Assembly: GCA_027026055.1 (NCBI GenBank)
Contig: JALVPA010000131.1
Coordinates: forward strand, 1-12,160
Length of the DNA stretch: 12,160 nucleotides
Direction of reading: 5' to 3'
DNA from: Campylobacteraceae bacterium
Lineage (GTDB): Bacteria > Campylobacterota > Campylobacteria > Campylobacterales > Sulfurovaceae
Positions 6,960 to 12,160 of this stretch are shown here, one piece after another. The notes under the pieces were generated by a model that saw only the letters and a program-made list of their open reading frames with translations, had not been told where the DNA came from and searched no databases. Position numbers and translations under genes: made by a program. Positions within the stretch are counted from its first letter, which is position 1. Every line of letters starts with the position of its first letter.

Positions 6960-8009
6960 TTATGTATCGCTCTTTTCTATCTCCTCTTGGCTCATCGCCA
7001 ACTTCTCGCCGAAACCAAGGGCTTCTTTGATCTTCGCTTCTATTTCCGCGCGTAGTTCGGGATTTTCTTTAAGCGTCTGTTTGGCGTTCTCTTTGCCTTG
7101 TCCGAGCTTTTCGGCACCGTAACTGAACCATGCACCCGATTTGTCGACAATATCGAGCTTGACGCCATAGTCGATCAGTTCGCCCTCATAACTGATCCCC
7201 TCGCCAAACATGATATCGAACTCCGCTTGTCTAAAGGGCGGTGCCACTTTGTTTTTGACCACTTTGACTTTAACACGGTTGCCGATCTGTGACTCACCCT
7301 GCTTAAGCGTGGCGATACGGCGTACGTCGATACGCACCGAGGCGTAAAACTTGAGCGCGTTACCGCCCGTGGTGGTCTCCGGAGAACCGTAGCCCATCGT
7401 GCCGATTTTCATACGGATTTGGTTGATAAAAATGACCGTCGTGTCGGTTTTGTGAAGAAGTCCCGTCAACTTACGCAACGCTTGCGACATGAGTCTGGCT
7501 TGCAAGCCTACATGCTGATCGCCCATATCACCCTCGATTTCGGTTTTGGGCGTAAGCGCGGCAACAGAGTCGACCACGATCAGATCCACCGCACCGGAGC
7601 GCGCCAAAGTCTCCAAAATATCGAGTGCCTGCTCTCCGAAATCGGGCTGAGAGACCAGCAAATTCTCCACATCCACACCGAGATTTTTGGCATAGATCAC
7701 ATCCAGCGCATGCTCCGCATCGATAAAGGCGCAAACCATATCTTTTTTCTGCGCCGATGCGATACTTTGAAGCGCTAATGTGGTTTTTCCCGAAGATTCG
7801 GGCCCATAGATCTCTATGATGCGTCCCTTAGGGATCCCGCCGATCCCGAGTGCCATATCAAGCCCCAAAGAACCGGTAGAAATCGCTTCTATCGGCTCGA
7901 TTTCCCTGTCACCGAGACGCATCAACGTCCCTTTCCCGAACGCTTTGTCTATCTGTTTGATCGCCATATCGAGCGCTTTTTGTTTCTGAGGATCCATTGC
8001 CATTGTCAT
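6960..8009 (-). CDS. recA: Recombinase RecA
   Basis: ATP-dependent strand-exchange protein for homologous recombination and repair; cytoplasmic, 349 residues, normal length. The Walker A box is GPESSGKTT (residues 69-77), the Walker B strand is LIVVDSVAAL in the 140s, and NQIRMKIGTMGYGSPETTTGGNALK carries the L2-region signature. The C-terminal tail ends in an acidic EEIEKSDT. The start region reads MTMAMDPQK, with ATGs at 8009, 8003 and 7997. Two overlapping AAGGA sites serve the first two equally well (7 bases each), so the true start may be 8009 or 8003; related proteins I recall begin MAMD, favouring 8003 slightly. It is transcribed away from the MqnD-family gene, and a perfect dyad covers its likely promoter. 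Confidence 0.98.
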   Translation of the reverse strand: MTMAMDPQKQKALDMAIKQIDKAFGKGTLMRLGDREIEPIEAISTGSLGLDMALGIGGIPKGRIIEIYGPESSGKTTLALQSIASAQKKDMVCAFIDAEHALDVIYAKNLGVDVENLLVSQPDFGEQALDILETLARSGAVDLIVVDSVAALTPKTEIEGDMGDQHVGLQARLMSQALRKLTGLLHKTDTTVIFINQIRMKIGTMGYGSPETTTGGNALKFYASVRIDVRRIATLKQGESQIGNRVKVKVVKNKVAPPFRQAEFDIMFGEGISYEGELIDYGVKLDIVDKSGAWFSYGAEKLGQGKENAKQTLKENPELRAEIEAKIKEALGFGEKLAMSQEEIEKSDT

Positions 8010-8033
8010 GTCCTTATCCTTTATGTTGCGGTA

Positions 8034-8074
8034 ATTTTATCTAAATAATCATTAGTTATTTAGTCATAGTGCAA
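8034..8074 (-). promoter_or_regulatory. Putative recA promoter with overlapping perfect dyad
   Basis: On the minus strand, TTGCAC (8074-8069) is followed after 18 bases by GATTAT (8050-8045), and a further TAAAAT lies at 8039-8034; either hexamer could act as the -10. Across this region runs the perfect inverted repeat CTAAATAA-N7-TTATTTAG (8041-8063). It sits 32-54 bases before the recA ATG, exactly where a repressor would block RNA polymerase. It could instead be a chance AT-rich palindrome. Confidence 0.45.
8041..8063. repeat. 23-base perfect inverted repeat (candidate operator)
   Basis: Left arm CTAAATAA at 8041-8048, spacer TCATTAG, right arm TTATTTAG at 8056-8063: eight of eight positions are symmetric. 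It does not match the E. coli or Bacillus LexA boxes, and Campylobacter and Helicobacter are generally described as lacking LexA, so any regulator is unknown. Confidence 0.6.
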
Positions 8075-8096
8075 GTCTAAAGGATTTTTCACACCA

Positions 8097-8138
8097 TGTA
8101 AAAAAATATTACAAATTGTCATTTTTTTTTGTTTTTTT
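8097..8138. promoter_or_regulatory. AT-rich divergent spacer: TGTAA-N7-TTACA dyad and long T tract
   Basis: The recA-mqnD spacer (8010-8212, 203 bases) also holds a second dyad, TGTAA (8097-8101) and TTACA (8109-8113) with seven bases between, followed by T9-G-T7 at 8122-8138. The T tract lies about 40-60 bases before the mqnD -10, as is common for T-rich elements upstream of Campylobacterota promoters, and may bend DNA or bind the polymerase alpha subunit. Homopolymers of nine or more can also slip. Confidence 0.4.
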
Positions 8139-8156
8139 CCGAGCTAACTACGTTTA

Positions 8157-8185
8157 GTCGATTCTTGGTAGCGATATGCTAAAAT
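8157..8185 (+). promoter_or_regulatory. Putative promoter for the mqnD-murB unit
   Basis: An extended -10 TGCTAAAAT lies at 8177-8185; the position 17 bases upstream (8157-8162, GTCGAT) is a poor -35. The start would fall near 8192, giving a leader of about 20 bases that contains AAGGGA (8202-8207), five bases before the ATG. Confidence 0.5.
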
Positions 8186-8212
8186 ACCCAAACTTTATCA
8201 TAAGGGATTTGC

Positions 8213-9079
8213 ATGCCCAACCCGATACAACTGGCACACTCCCCCGATGCGGACGATATCTTTATGTACTATGCCGTCGCATTCGGATGGGTTGACACGC
8301 ACGCGTTGAGATTCGAAAACACCGCACTTGATATCGAAACACTCAATGTCGAAGCGTTAAGGGGGACATACGACGTTACCGCCATAAGCTTCGGTCTTTA
8401 TCCTCATATCAAAGAGGAGTATGCGCTCCTGCGCACGGCAATCAGCTTCGGCGAAGGATACGGTCCCAAACTCGTCAAACGCAAAGGCGAAAAGCTCAAA
8501 CGACGCTTTAAAGTCGCACTTTCGGGTCGTTACACTACCAATGCCATGCTTTTTCGCATTTACTACCCGGATGCACGTCCCGTTTATATGAACTTTCTCG
8601 AGATAGAAGAAGCGGTGCTGCGTGGCGAGGTCGATGCCGGGGTATTGATCCACGAATCGATTCTCGATTTTGACGAAAAGTTGGAGGTGGAAAAAGAGGT
8701 ATGGGACATTTGGACGGAGTTGGCGGGTGAAGGTTTGCCGCTACCTCTCGGTGGAATGGCCTTGCGCCGCAGCATACCGCTCAATCGCGCCGTTGAGATA
8801 GAGAAAATCCTCACCGAGGCGGTCAAAGTCGCCAATGCACGCAAAGAGGAACTCTGCGCCAAGCTCGAAACGGAAAACCTCGTACGTATCGGCGACGAAA
8901 TGCTTGCAAAATATCTCGATATGTATGCCTCCGATGCCTCCGTCGAATTGAACGATTTGCAACGCAAAGCGCTCGATACCCTTTACGAGATAGGCTTTAA
9001 ACACAGTCTATGGGAATGCCCGATAAAAACAGAGGATTACTTGATACCCAGAGAATACAGCGACCTGCGTACAAAATGA
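8213..9079 (+). CDS. mqnD: MqnD-family protein, menaquinone (futalosine) pathway
   Basis: Belongs to the MqnA/MqnD periplasmic-binding-protein-like fold family. MqnD makes 1,4-dihydroxy-6-naphthoate from cyclic de-hypoxanthine futalosine in the futalosine route to menaquinone, which Campylobacterota use. It has no signal peptide, so a cytoplasmic enzyme is expected. The 288 residues align by eye with Thermus MqnD through DIETLNVEAL (residues about 43-52), YGPKLVKRKG, SGRYTTNAML, VLIHES with His147 (the catalytic His145 of the Thermus enzyme), and GLPLPLGGMAL. The N-terminal ligand loop differs: HSPDADDIF (residues 9-17) where Thermus has SPCPNDTF. AAGGGA five bases before the ATG fixes the start. 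The stop codon TGA is itself the first three bases of a heptamer repeat array. The gene is divergent from recA and co-directional with murB. The family is secure; the exact reaction is less so because MqnD relatives vary. Confidence 0.82.
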   Translation: MPNPIQLAHSPDADDIFMYYAVAFGWVDTHALRFENTALDIETLNVEALRGTYDVTAISFGLYPHIKEEYALLRTAISFGEGYGPKLVKRKGEKLKRRFKVALSGRYTTNAMLFRIYYPDARPVYMNFLEIEEAVLRGEVDAGVLIHESILDFDEKLEVEKEVWDIWTELAGEGLPLPLGGMALRRSIPLNRAVEIEKILTEAVKVANARKEELCAKLETENLVRIGDEMLAKYLDMYASDASVELNDLQRKALDTLYEIGFKHSLWECPIKTEDYLIPREYSDLRTK

Positions 9080-9101
9080 GGAATGAGGAATGAGGAATGA
9101 G
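9077..9101 (+). repeat. Heptamer tandem array (TGAGGAA)3 plus TGAG
   Basis: Three perfect copies of TGAGGAA followed by TGAG begin at the mqnD stop codon. Because the unit is 7 bases long, TGA recurs in all three frames. The array is one half of a larger repeat block that ends at 9177. Confidence 0.85.
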
Positions 9102-9120
9102 AAACCGAAAATAAATAGAA

Positions 9121-9137
9121 GCATTGCGCAACAATGC
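9121..9137. repeat. Hairpin between the two heptamer arrays
   Basis: GCATTG-CGCAA-CAATGC forms a six-base stem with a five-base loop, and contains the overlapping palindrome TTGCGCAA at 9124-9131. It lies midway between the two arrays. No T tract follows, so a terminator role is unlikely. Confidence 0.6.
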
Positions 9138-9149
9138 ATACCAAATCTA

Positions 9150-9177
9150 TTCACTCTTCACTATTCACTCTTCACTA
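9150..9177 (+). repeat. Heptamer tandem array (TTCACTC/TTCACTA)4
   Basis: Four consecutive heptamers alternate TTCACTC and TTCACTA, equivalent to two exact copies of a 14-base unit (9149-9162 and 9163-9176). The complementary strand reads as GAGTGAA units, similar in base use to the GAGGAAT phase of the first array, so the two arrays face each other across the hairpin. The array ends 18 bases before the murB start and just before its Shine-Dalgarno. Confidence 0.85.
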
Positions 9178-9195
9178 AAATACAAGGAAAAGCCC

Positions 9196-9972
9196 TTGTT
9201 TTTTAAAACCGTCGACTTCTCCGCATACAGCAGCATCAAAATCGGGCAGCCTACCGAAGTGCTAATGATCGAAAATGGCGATGCAATCCCGCGCGATCGC
9301 TACCTTGTCGGAGGCGCCAACAACCTGCTCGTCTCCCCGACACCTCCGCCGTTAATGATGCTCTCGAAAGACTTTGCCTACTTCGAAGTTAAAGAGGGTT
9401 TTTTGGAAATCGGTGCGGCAACCCCGACAGGGCGCATCGTCAGCTACGCCAAAAAGCACGATATCGGCGGCTTCGAGTTTTGCGCCAAGCTTCCCGGTAC
9501 GCTCGGCGGAATGCTGGCAATGAATGCGGGCGTTAAAACGTATGAAATTTTCAATTTGGTGCACAGCATCGAAATAGAAGGCAAATGGATACCGAAAGAA
9601 GCCGTCAAACACGGCTACCGTTTTGCCGAATTACCGGGTATCGCTACCGCAGCACGTTTTAAAATAACAAAAGGGTTCGATTCCGTTTTGCTTGAAGCGT
9701 TGCTCGCATTACGTACCAACCAACCAAAAGAGCCGAGTGCGGGTTCGGCATTTAAAAACCCCAAAGGGGATTTTGCGGGAAGATTAATCGAAGCTGTAGG
9801 ACTAAAAGGCTTTCGTTACGGCGATATGGCATGGAGCGAAGTGCATGCCAACTTTTTGGTCAATTTGGGAAAAGGAACGTTCGAACAAGCCGACTATCTT
9901 CTCAAACTTGCCAAAGAAAAAGTTTATCGTACCTTCGGTATTCTCCTACAAAAGGAGATTATCGTACTTTAA
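9196..9972 (+). CDS. murB: UDP-N-acetylenolpyruvoylglucosamine reductase
   Basis: FAD-dependent cytoplasmic enzyme that reduces UDP-GlcNAc-enolpyruvate to UDP-MurNAc, the second committed step of peptidoglycan synthesis. I place the start at TTG 9196: AAGGAA ends six bases before it, the protein then begins FFKTVDFSAYSSIKIG like Helicobacter MurB (VDFS.YSS.KIG), and the length becomes 258 residues against about 259 in H. pylori. An in-frame ATG at 9124 would have to be translated through the heptamer repeats and is rejected. Visible motifs: GGANNLLVSP (FAD/phosphate loop), LPGTLGGMLAMNAG, GYR with Arg142, AGSAFKNPKG with the catalytic Ser184, and EVHANFLVNLG, the short MurB type lacking the E. 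coli C-terminal extension. It probably shares a transcript with mqnD. It meets the DUF1566 gene tail-to-tail with 4 bases between stops. Confidence 0.95.
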   Translation: MFFKTVDFSAYSSIKIGQPTEVLMIENGDAIPRDRYLVGGANNLLVSPTPPPLMMLSKDFAYFEVKEGFLEIGAATPTGRIVSYAKKHDIGGFEFCAKLPGTLGGMLAMNAGVKTYEIFNLVHSIEIEGKWIPKEAVKHGYRFAELPGIATAARFKITKGFDSVLLEALLALRTNQPKEPSAGSAFKNPKGDFAGRLIEAVGLKGFRYGDMAWSEVHANFLVNLGKGTFEQADYLLKLAKEKVYRTFGILLQKEIIVL

Positions 9973-9976
9973 CGGA

Positions 9977-10465
9977 TTATTCGCTTTCTCTCGCGCAACG
10001 TACGCAGCGGATATAATAGCTCTTCGATGCGGGACGCTTATAGCGATAGGCATCTGCGGGATAAATGACATAAAAACGACCTCTTTCCACCCCCGTCGCC
10101 GTCCAAAAGTCTCCATCGCGCGTGTTGACAAACTGTTCGCCGGGCTCTTGATGTCGCGAAGAGAGTTCGTCGACACTCGGTAATCTCCAGTCGTTGTATC
10201 CCGCATAGTCCAAATTGGCGCAATAGCGCACGGCGTACGCGTGCGTTCCGACTTTTCCCAGCGTACGATTGCGATGATACGCCGTCTCTTCCGCGACCGT
10301 ATACGGAGCGTCTTGCCACATCAACCCGGTCTCTCTATCCACATAAACCTTTTGCTTATCGCAATCGTACTGCTTCGCCGCCTGTTGGACGGGTGCGGGT
10401 TTGAGATCTCCGCCTCCCCACATGAGCGATACGACCGCAACACTTAACGCTACGATTTTCAACAT
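9977..10465 (-). CDS. Exported DUF1566 / Lcl C-terminal-domain protein
   Basis: 162 residues. The start at 10465 is chosen because AAGGAG precedes it by 8 bases and the protein then opens with a hydrophobic export signal, MLKIVALSVAVVSLMW; an upstream in-frame start near 10570 would run into the previous gene and has no signal. The rest matches the DUF1566 (Lcl_C) pattern: VYVDRETGLMWQD (40-52), YCANLDYAGYNDWRLPSVDEL (81-101), DFWTAT (119-124) and the C-terminal YYIRCVRC. Cysteines at 35, 82, 154 and 157 could pair in the periplasm. The family is common in exported proteins of Campylobacterota and other Proteobacteria and has no firmly established biochemical role. No lipobox is present, and the cleavage site is unclear. 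It follows the YkuD lipoprotein by 67 bases, which contain an AT-rich dyad. Confidence 0.8.
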   Translation of the reverse strand: MLKIVALSVAVVSLMWGGGDLKPAPVQQAAKQYDCDKQKVYVDRETGLMWQDAPYTVAEETAYHRNRTLGKVGTHAYAVRYCANLDYAGYNDWRLPSVDELSSRHQEPGEQFVNTRDGDFWTATGVERGRFYVIYPADAYRYKRPASKSYYIRCVRCARESE

Positions 10466-10494
10466 GACCCTGTCTCCTTCCGATTTAAACTCAT

Positions 10495-10513
10495 TTATCA
10501 TAATATAAGATAA
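10495..10513. repeat. AT-rich dyad TTATC-N9-GATAA upstream of the DUF1566 gene
   Basis: In the 67-base gap between the transpeptidase-like gene and the DUF1566 gene, TTATC (10495-10499) and GATAA (10509-10513) form an inverted repeat around TATA-like sequence. It could be an operator at an internal promoter. The symmetry is only five bases per arm in AT-rich DNA, so chance is a real alternative. Confidence 0.3.
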
Positions 10514-10532
10514 CTCAAATTCAGCTAAAGCG

Positions 10533-11126
10533 TTATGGGCGGATCGTGATGGGAACTCCCAGCTTGACACTTTCCCAAAGCTGTTTCATCTTTTTGTTCG
10601 GCACCGCCATACACCCCTCCGTCCAGTCGTGCGCTAACGTATATTCGTCACCTCTGCCGTCGGCGTTCCACTTGGGCTGTCCGTGGATCGTGATATAGCC
10701 GCCGGGGTTGACGCCGCGTTTTTTCGCTTCGGCAATATCTTGTTCGTTCGGATAAGAAATCATCAAAGAGCGATAAAGTCTCGGATCGCATTTTTTACGT
10801 ACGATCGTGTAACTGCCTTCGGGTGTTCGATAATCTCCCGCTCGAATTTTATCGCCTTTATCGGCGTTTTTACCGAGAGACATACGCGATTCGAAAATTT
10901 TTTTGCCTTTGTGATAACCGTAAAGCATACGTTTGGATTTGTAGGCTTCAAGCTTGTCTATCAACAAGTCGCTCTTTAGCTCTTTACCCAAAGAAAGCTC
11001 TCTTAAACATGCTCTGATATCGTAAGGCGTTTTATCCGCTTTTCCGACGTATGTCGGTTTGCCGCATCCCGAAAAATATATCATACCCGCCGGTACTATC
11101 GACAGATAGAGTAGTATGCGTTTCAT
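10533..11126 (-). CDS. L,D-transpeptidase-like (YkuD domain) lipoprotein
   Basis: 197 residues. The N-terminus MKRILLYLSIVPAGMIYFSGCG is a lipoprotein signal with Cys21 as the likely lipidated residue (Phe at -3 makes the lipobox slightly unusual), so the enzyme would be anchored in the envelope. The YkuD catalytic domain spans about residues 65-197: KIRAGDYRTPEGSY, ITIHG with His148, and HDWTEGCMAVPN with the nucleophile Cys172. The TEGCMAVPN form differs from the common SHGC.R motif but is known in YafK/ErfK-like members. Such enzymes cross-link peptidoglycan through L,D bonds, attach lipoproteins or trim stem peptides; the precise reaction cannot be told. GGGAGA, inside the last codons of the preceding gene 4 bases upstream, serves as Shine-Dalgarno, pointing to coupled translation. 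Confidence 0.87.
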   Translation of the reverse strand: MKRILLYLSIVPAGMIYFSGCGKPTYVGKADKTPYDIRACLRELSLGKELKSDLLIDKLEAYKSKRMLYGYHKGKKIFESRMSLGKNADKGDKIRAGDYRTPEGSYTIVRKKCDPRLYRSLMISYPNEQDIAEAKKRGVNPGGYITIHGQPKWNADGRGDEYTLAHDWTEGCMAVPNKKMKQLWESVKLGVPITIRP

Positions 11127-11130
11127 TTCA

Positions 11131-11523
11131 CTATTTCTCCCACTCGTTTTGTAATGCGCGTTGCTTGTGCTTCTCTTTTTTGTACGATGACGCTTGTTTC
11201 ATTTTTTGGAGACGGTTGAGCTTGCCGACCTCTTCTTCTCTCATCGTATCGAACTCCTCTTTATCTACATTTCCTTCTTTGACGATATCTCGGTAAAGTC
11301 GAAAGATATACGCTTTAAGATATCGATGATACTCCGAGTCCAAATAAGGCTCTTCCAATTTTTTCAAAATAGAAAAAAGTGCGTCGAATTTCGAAACGAA
11401 GGTATCGATATCCGTCTTTTCGTTTCGAAACATCTTATAGAGATTTTTCGCGATTTTCTCCAAGGTAGCCATATATTTTTGACGGCGGTATTTCTCTATC
11501 TGCTTGGGGGTATATCTCGAAAT
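11131..11523 (-). CDS. Unrecognised small charged helical protein
   Basis: About 130 residues, not recognised as any family. It is rich in Lys, Glu, Arg and Tyr, predicted helical throughout, has no signal peptide or membrane segment, and ends in a basic coiled-coil-like tail (REEEVGKLNRLQKMKQA...KKEKHKQ). The middle part, DTFVSKFDALFSILKKLEEPYL, is amphipathic. The start is uncertain: the reading frame is open from TTG at 11544, but the only good Shine-Dalgarno (AAAGGAG) lies after that codon and directly touches a GTG at 11529; correct spacing points to ATT at 11523, a rare start. The first in-frame ATG, at 11472, has no Shine-Dalgarno. It is the first gene of a set with the YkuD lipoprotein (4-base gap), so a link to envelope maintenance is possible but unproven. 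Confidence 0.65.
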   Translation of the reverse strand: MSRYTPKQIEKYRRQKYMATLEKIAKNLYKMFRNEKTDIDTFVSKFDALFSILKKLEEPYLDSEYHRYLKAYIFRLYRDIVKEGNVDKEEFDTMREEEVGKLNRLQKMKQASSYKKEKHKQRALQNEWEK

Positions 11524-11577
11524 AGACACTCCTTTACACAACAACCGTAATAAGATCGATGAAAAAATTGTAGCGAA

Positions 11578-11606
11578 ATTATATTGAGAGTGCGATACCG
11601 CGACAA
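11578..11606 (-). promoter_or_regulatory. Putative promoter of the envelope gene set
   Basis: On the minus strand TTGTCG (11606-11601) is followed after exactly 17 bases by a perfect TATAAT (11583-11578). Another -10-like TACAAT lies at 11572-11567. The -35 falls in the loop region of the hairpin that closes tpx, so terminator and promoter overlap. Confidence 0.5.
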
Positions 11607-11615
11607 TGCGGTATC
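11594..11615 (-). terminator. Hairpin terminator candidate after tpx
   Basis: GATACCGC-ATTGTC-GCGGTATC, a perfect eight-base stem with a six-base loop, starts 19 bases after the tpx stop codon. It is not followed by a clear T run on the minus strand (GCACTCTCAATATAAT), so it may act with Rho or mainly stabilise the mRNA end. Confidence 0.55.
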
Positions 11616-11634
11616 TTTGAAAAGAAAGGGAGGA

Positions 11635-12156
11635 TTATGCGTTAGCCGCAGCTTTTGCCGCTTCGAGCGCTTCATCGTAGTTGGGCTCTTCGGTAATTTC
11701 GGGTACCACTTGCTTGTAAGCGATTTTGCCGTCTTTACCGATGACGAAGATCATTCTCGCCAATACGCCCGCCAAAGGACCGTCCGCAAGAAGCGCACCG
11801 TACGCTTTACCGAAATCTTTGTTTCTAAAGTCGGAGCAAACTTTGATATTTTCGATGCCCGCCGCACCGCACCAGCGTGCCGCCGCAAAAGGAAGGTCCA
11901 TAGAGACCGTGATCACCTCTACGCCGTCGAGGTTTGCCGCCGCTTCGTTGAACTTGCGTGTTTCCGCATCGCAAACGGGCGTATCGAGAGAAGGTACCGC
12001 TACGACCAACTGTACTTTACCCTCTCCGCCGATTTGCTCGTCTTGAAGCATCGGGTTGGAGTTGACTACCGTAACTACCGGCGCCGTATCGCCTACATTT
12101 ACTTCGTTACCTGCCAAATTACATACCGTGTCTTTTTTGAAAGTGACTGTTGCCAT
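11635..12156 (-). CDS. tpx: Thiol peroxidase (atypical 2-Cys peroxiredoxin)
   Basis: Thioredoxin-dependent peroxidase that reduces H2O2 and lipid hydroperoxides; 173 residues, the usual Tpx length of about 165-175. The peroxidatic cysteine is Cys62 in PSLDTPVCDAETRKFN and the resolving cysteine is Cys96 in DLPFAAARWCGAAG, the spacing of E. coli Tpx Cys61/Cys95. SDFRNKDFGKAYG, ADGPLAG and the C-terminal PEITEEPNYDEAL are further Tpx signatures. Two additional cysteines (Cys12 and one in KVCSDF) are not part of the catalytic pair. E. coli Tpx is found in the periplasm, but no signal peptide is seen here, so a cytoplasmic location is likely. The ATG is four bases from the window edge, so the Shine-Dalgarno and promoter are outside. 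The gene is complete and ends in a hairpin. Confidence 0.96.
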   Translation of the reverse strand: MATVTFKKDTVCNLAGNEVNVGDTAPVVTVVNSNPMLQDEQIGGEGKVQLVVAVPSLDTPVCDAETRKFNEAAANLDGVEVITVSMDLPFAAARWCGAAGIENIKVCSDFRNKDFGKAYGALLADGPLAGVLARMIFVIGKDGKIAYKQVVPEITEEPNYDEALEAAKAAANA

Positions 12157-12160
12157 CTTT

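Noticed and set aside
6863..7070. Small plus-strand frame MKTMGWDGLRG... through the GC-rich patch
   Set aside because: No Shine-Dalgarno and it runs into the antisense of recA; more likely non-coding.
9077..9177. CRISPR array
   Set aside because: The units are heptamers without spacers, and no cas gene is present.
9124..9195. Longer murB reading from ATG 9124
   Set aside because: It would translate the hairpin and heptamer repeats. TTG 9196 has a good Shine-Dalgarno and gives the Helicobacter-like N-terminus and length.
10466..10570. N-terminal extension of the DUF1566 gene
   Set aside because: No Shine-Dalgarno, overlaps the preceding gene, and would bury the export signal that starts at 10465.

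Overview
The window looks like ordinary chromosomal DNA from a Campylobacterota (epsilonproteobacterial) species, most likely a free-living Sulfurovum/Sulfurimonas/Nitratifractor-like relative rather than Campylobacter or Helicobacter themselves. The evidence is: recA followed by eno and then a small membrane division protein and a secreted protein on the same strand; a short BioB that begins almost at its CxxxCxxC cluster; a MurB of Helicobacter length and sequence; an MqnD-family protein (futalosine route to menaquinone); and topA directly coupled to bioB. The base composition is moderate (not computed), with AT-rich spacers. The species assignment is an inference from remembered protein sequences, not a search.

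Layout. Plus strand, 97-4295: topA, bioB and a CPA2-type cation:proton antiporter form a head-to-tail set with overlapping ends (8 and 14 bases), read from an extended -10 promoter just upstream of topA. Minus strand, 8009-4261: recA, a 289-base spacer, then eno, an FtsB/DivIC-like gene and a secreted coiled-coil protein, the last three tightly packed as an operon. Its last gene overlaps the antiporter tail-to-tail by 35 bases. Plus strand, 8213-9972: an MqnD-family gene and murB, separated by an unusual block of heptamer repeats. Minus strand, 12156-9977: a thiol peroxidase (tpx) ending in a hairpin, then a three-gene envelope cluster (an unrecognised charged protein, an L,D-transpeptidase-like lipoprotein and a DUF1566/Lcl-type exported protein) that meets murB tail-to-tail with 4 bases between stops.

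Functionally the window is mostly housekeeping: DNA topology and repair (topA, recA), glycolysis (eno), biotin and menaquinone cofactors (bioB, mqnD), cell wall and division (murB, the YkuD protein, the FtsB-like protein), ion homeostasis and peroxide defence. I found no phage, transposase, CRISPR, toxin-antitoxin, tRNA or rRNA. The items most worth a second look are non-coding: a perfect 8-7-8 dyad over the likely recA promoter, the paired heptamer arrays around a hairpin before murB, and the recA-eno spacer with a GC-rich patch. A fourth is the secreted coiled-coil protein in the position of Campylobacter CgpA, which carries one bacterial N-glycosylation sequon. Nothing here amounts to a clear new multi-gene system.
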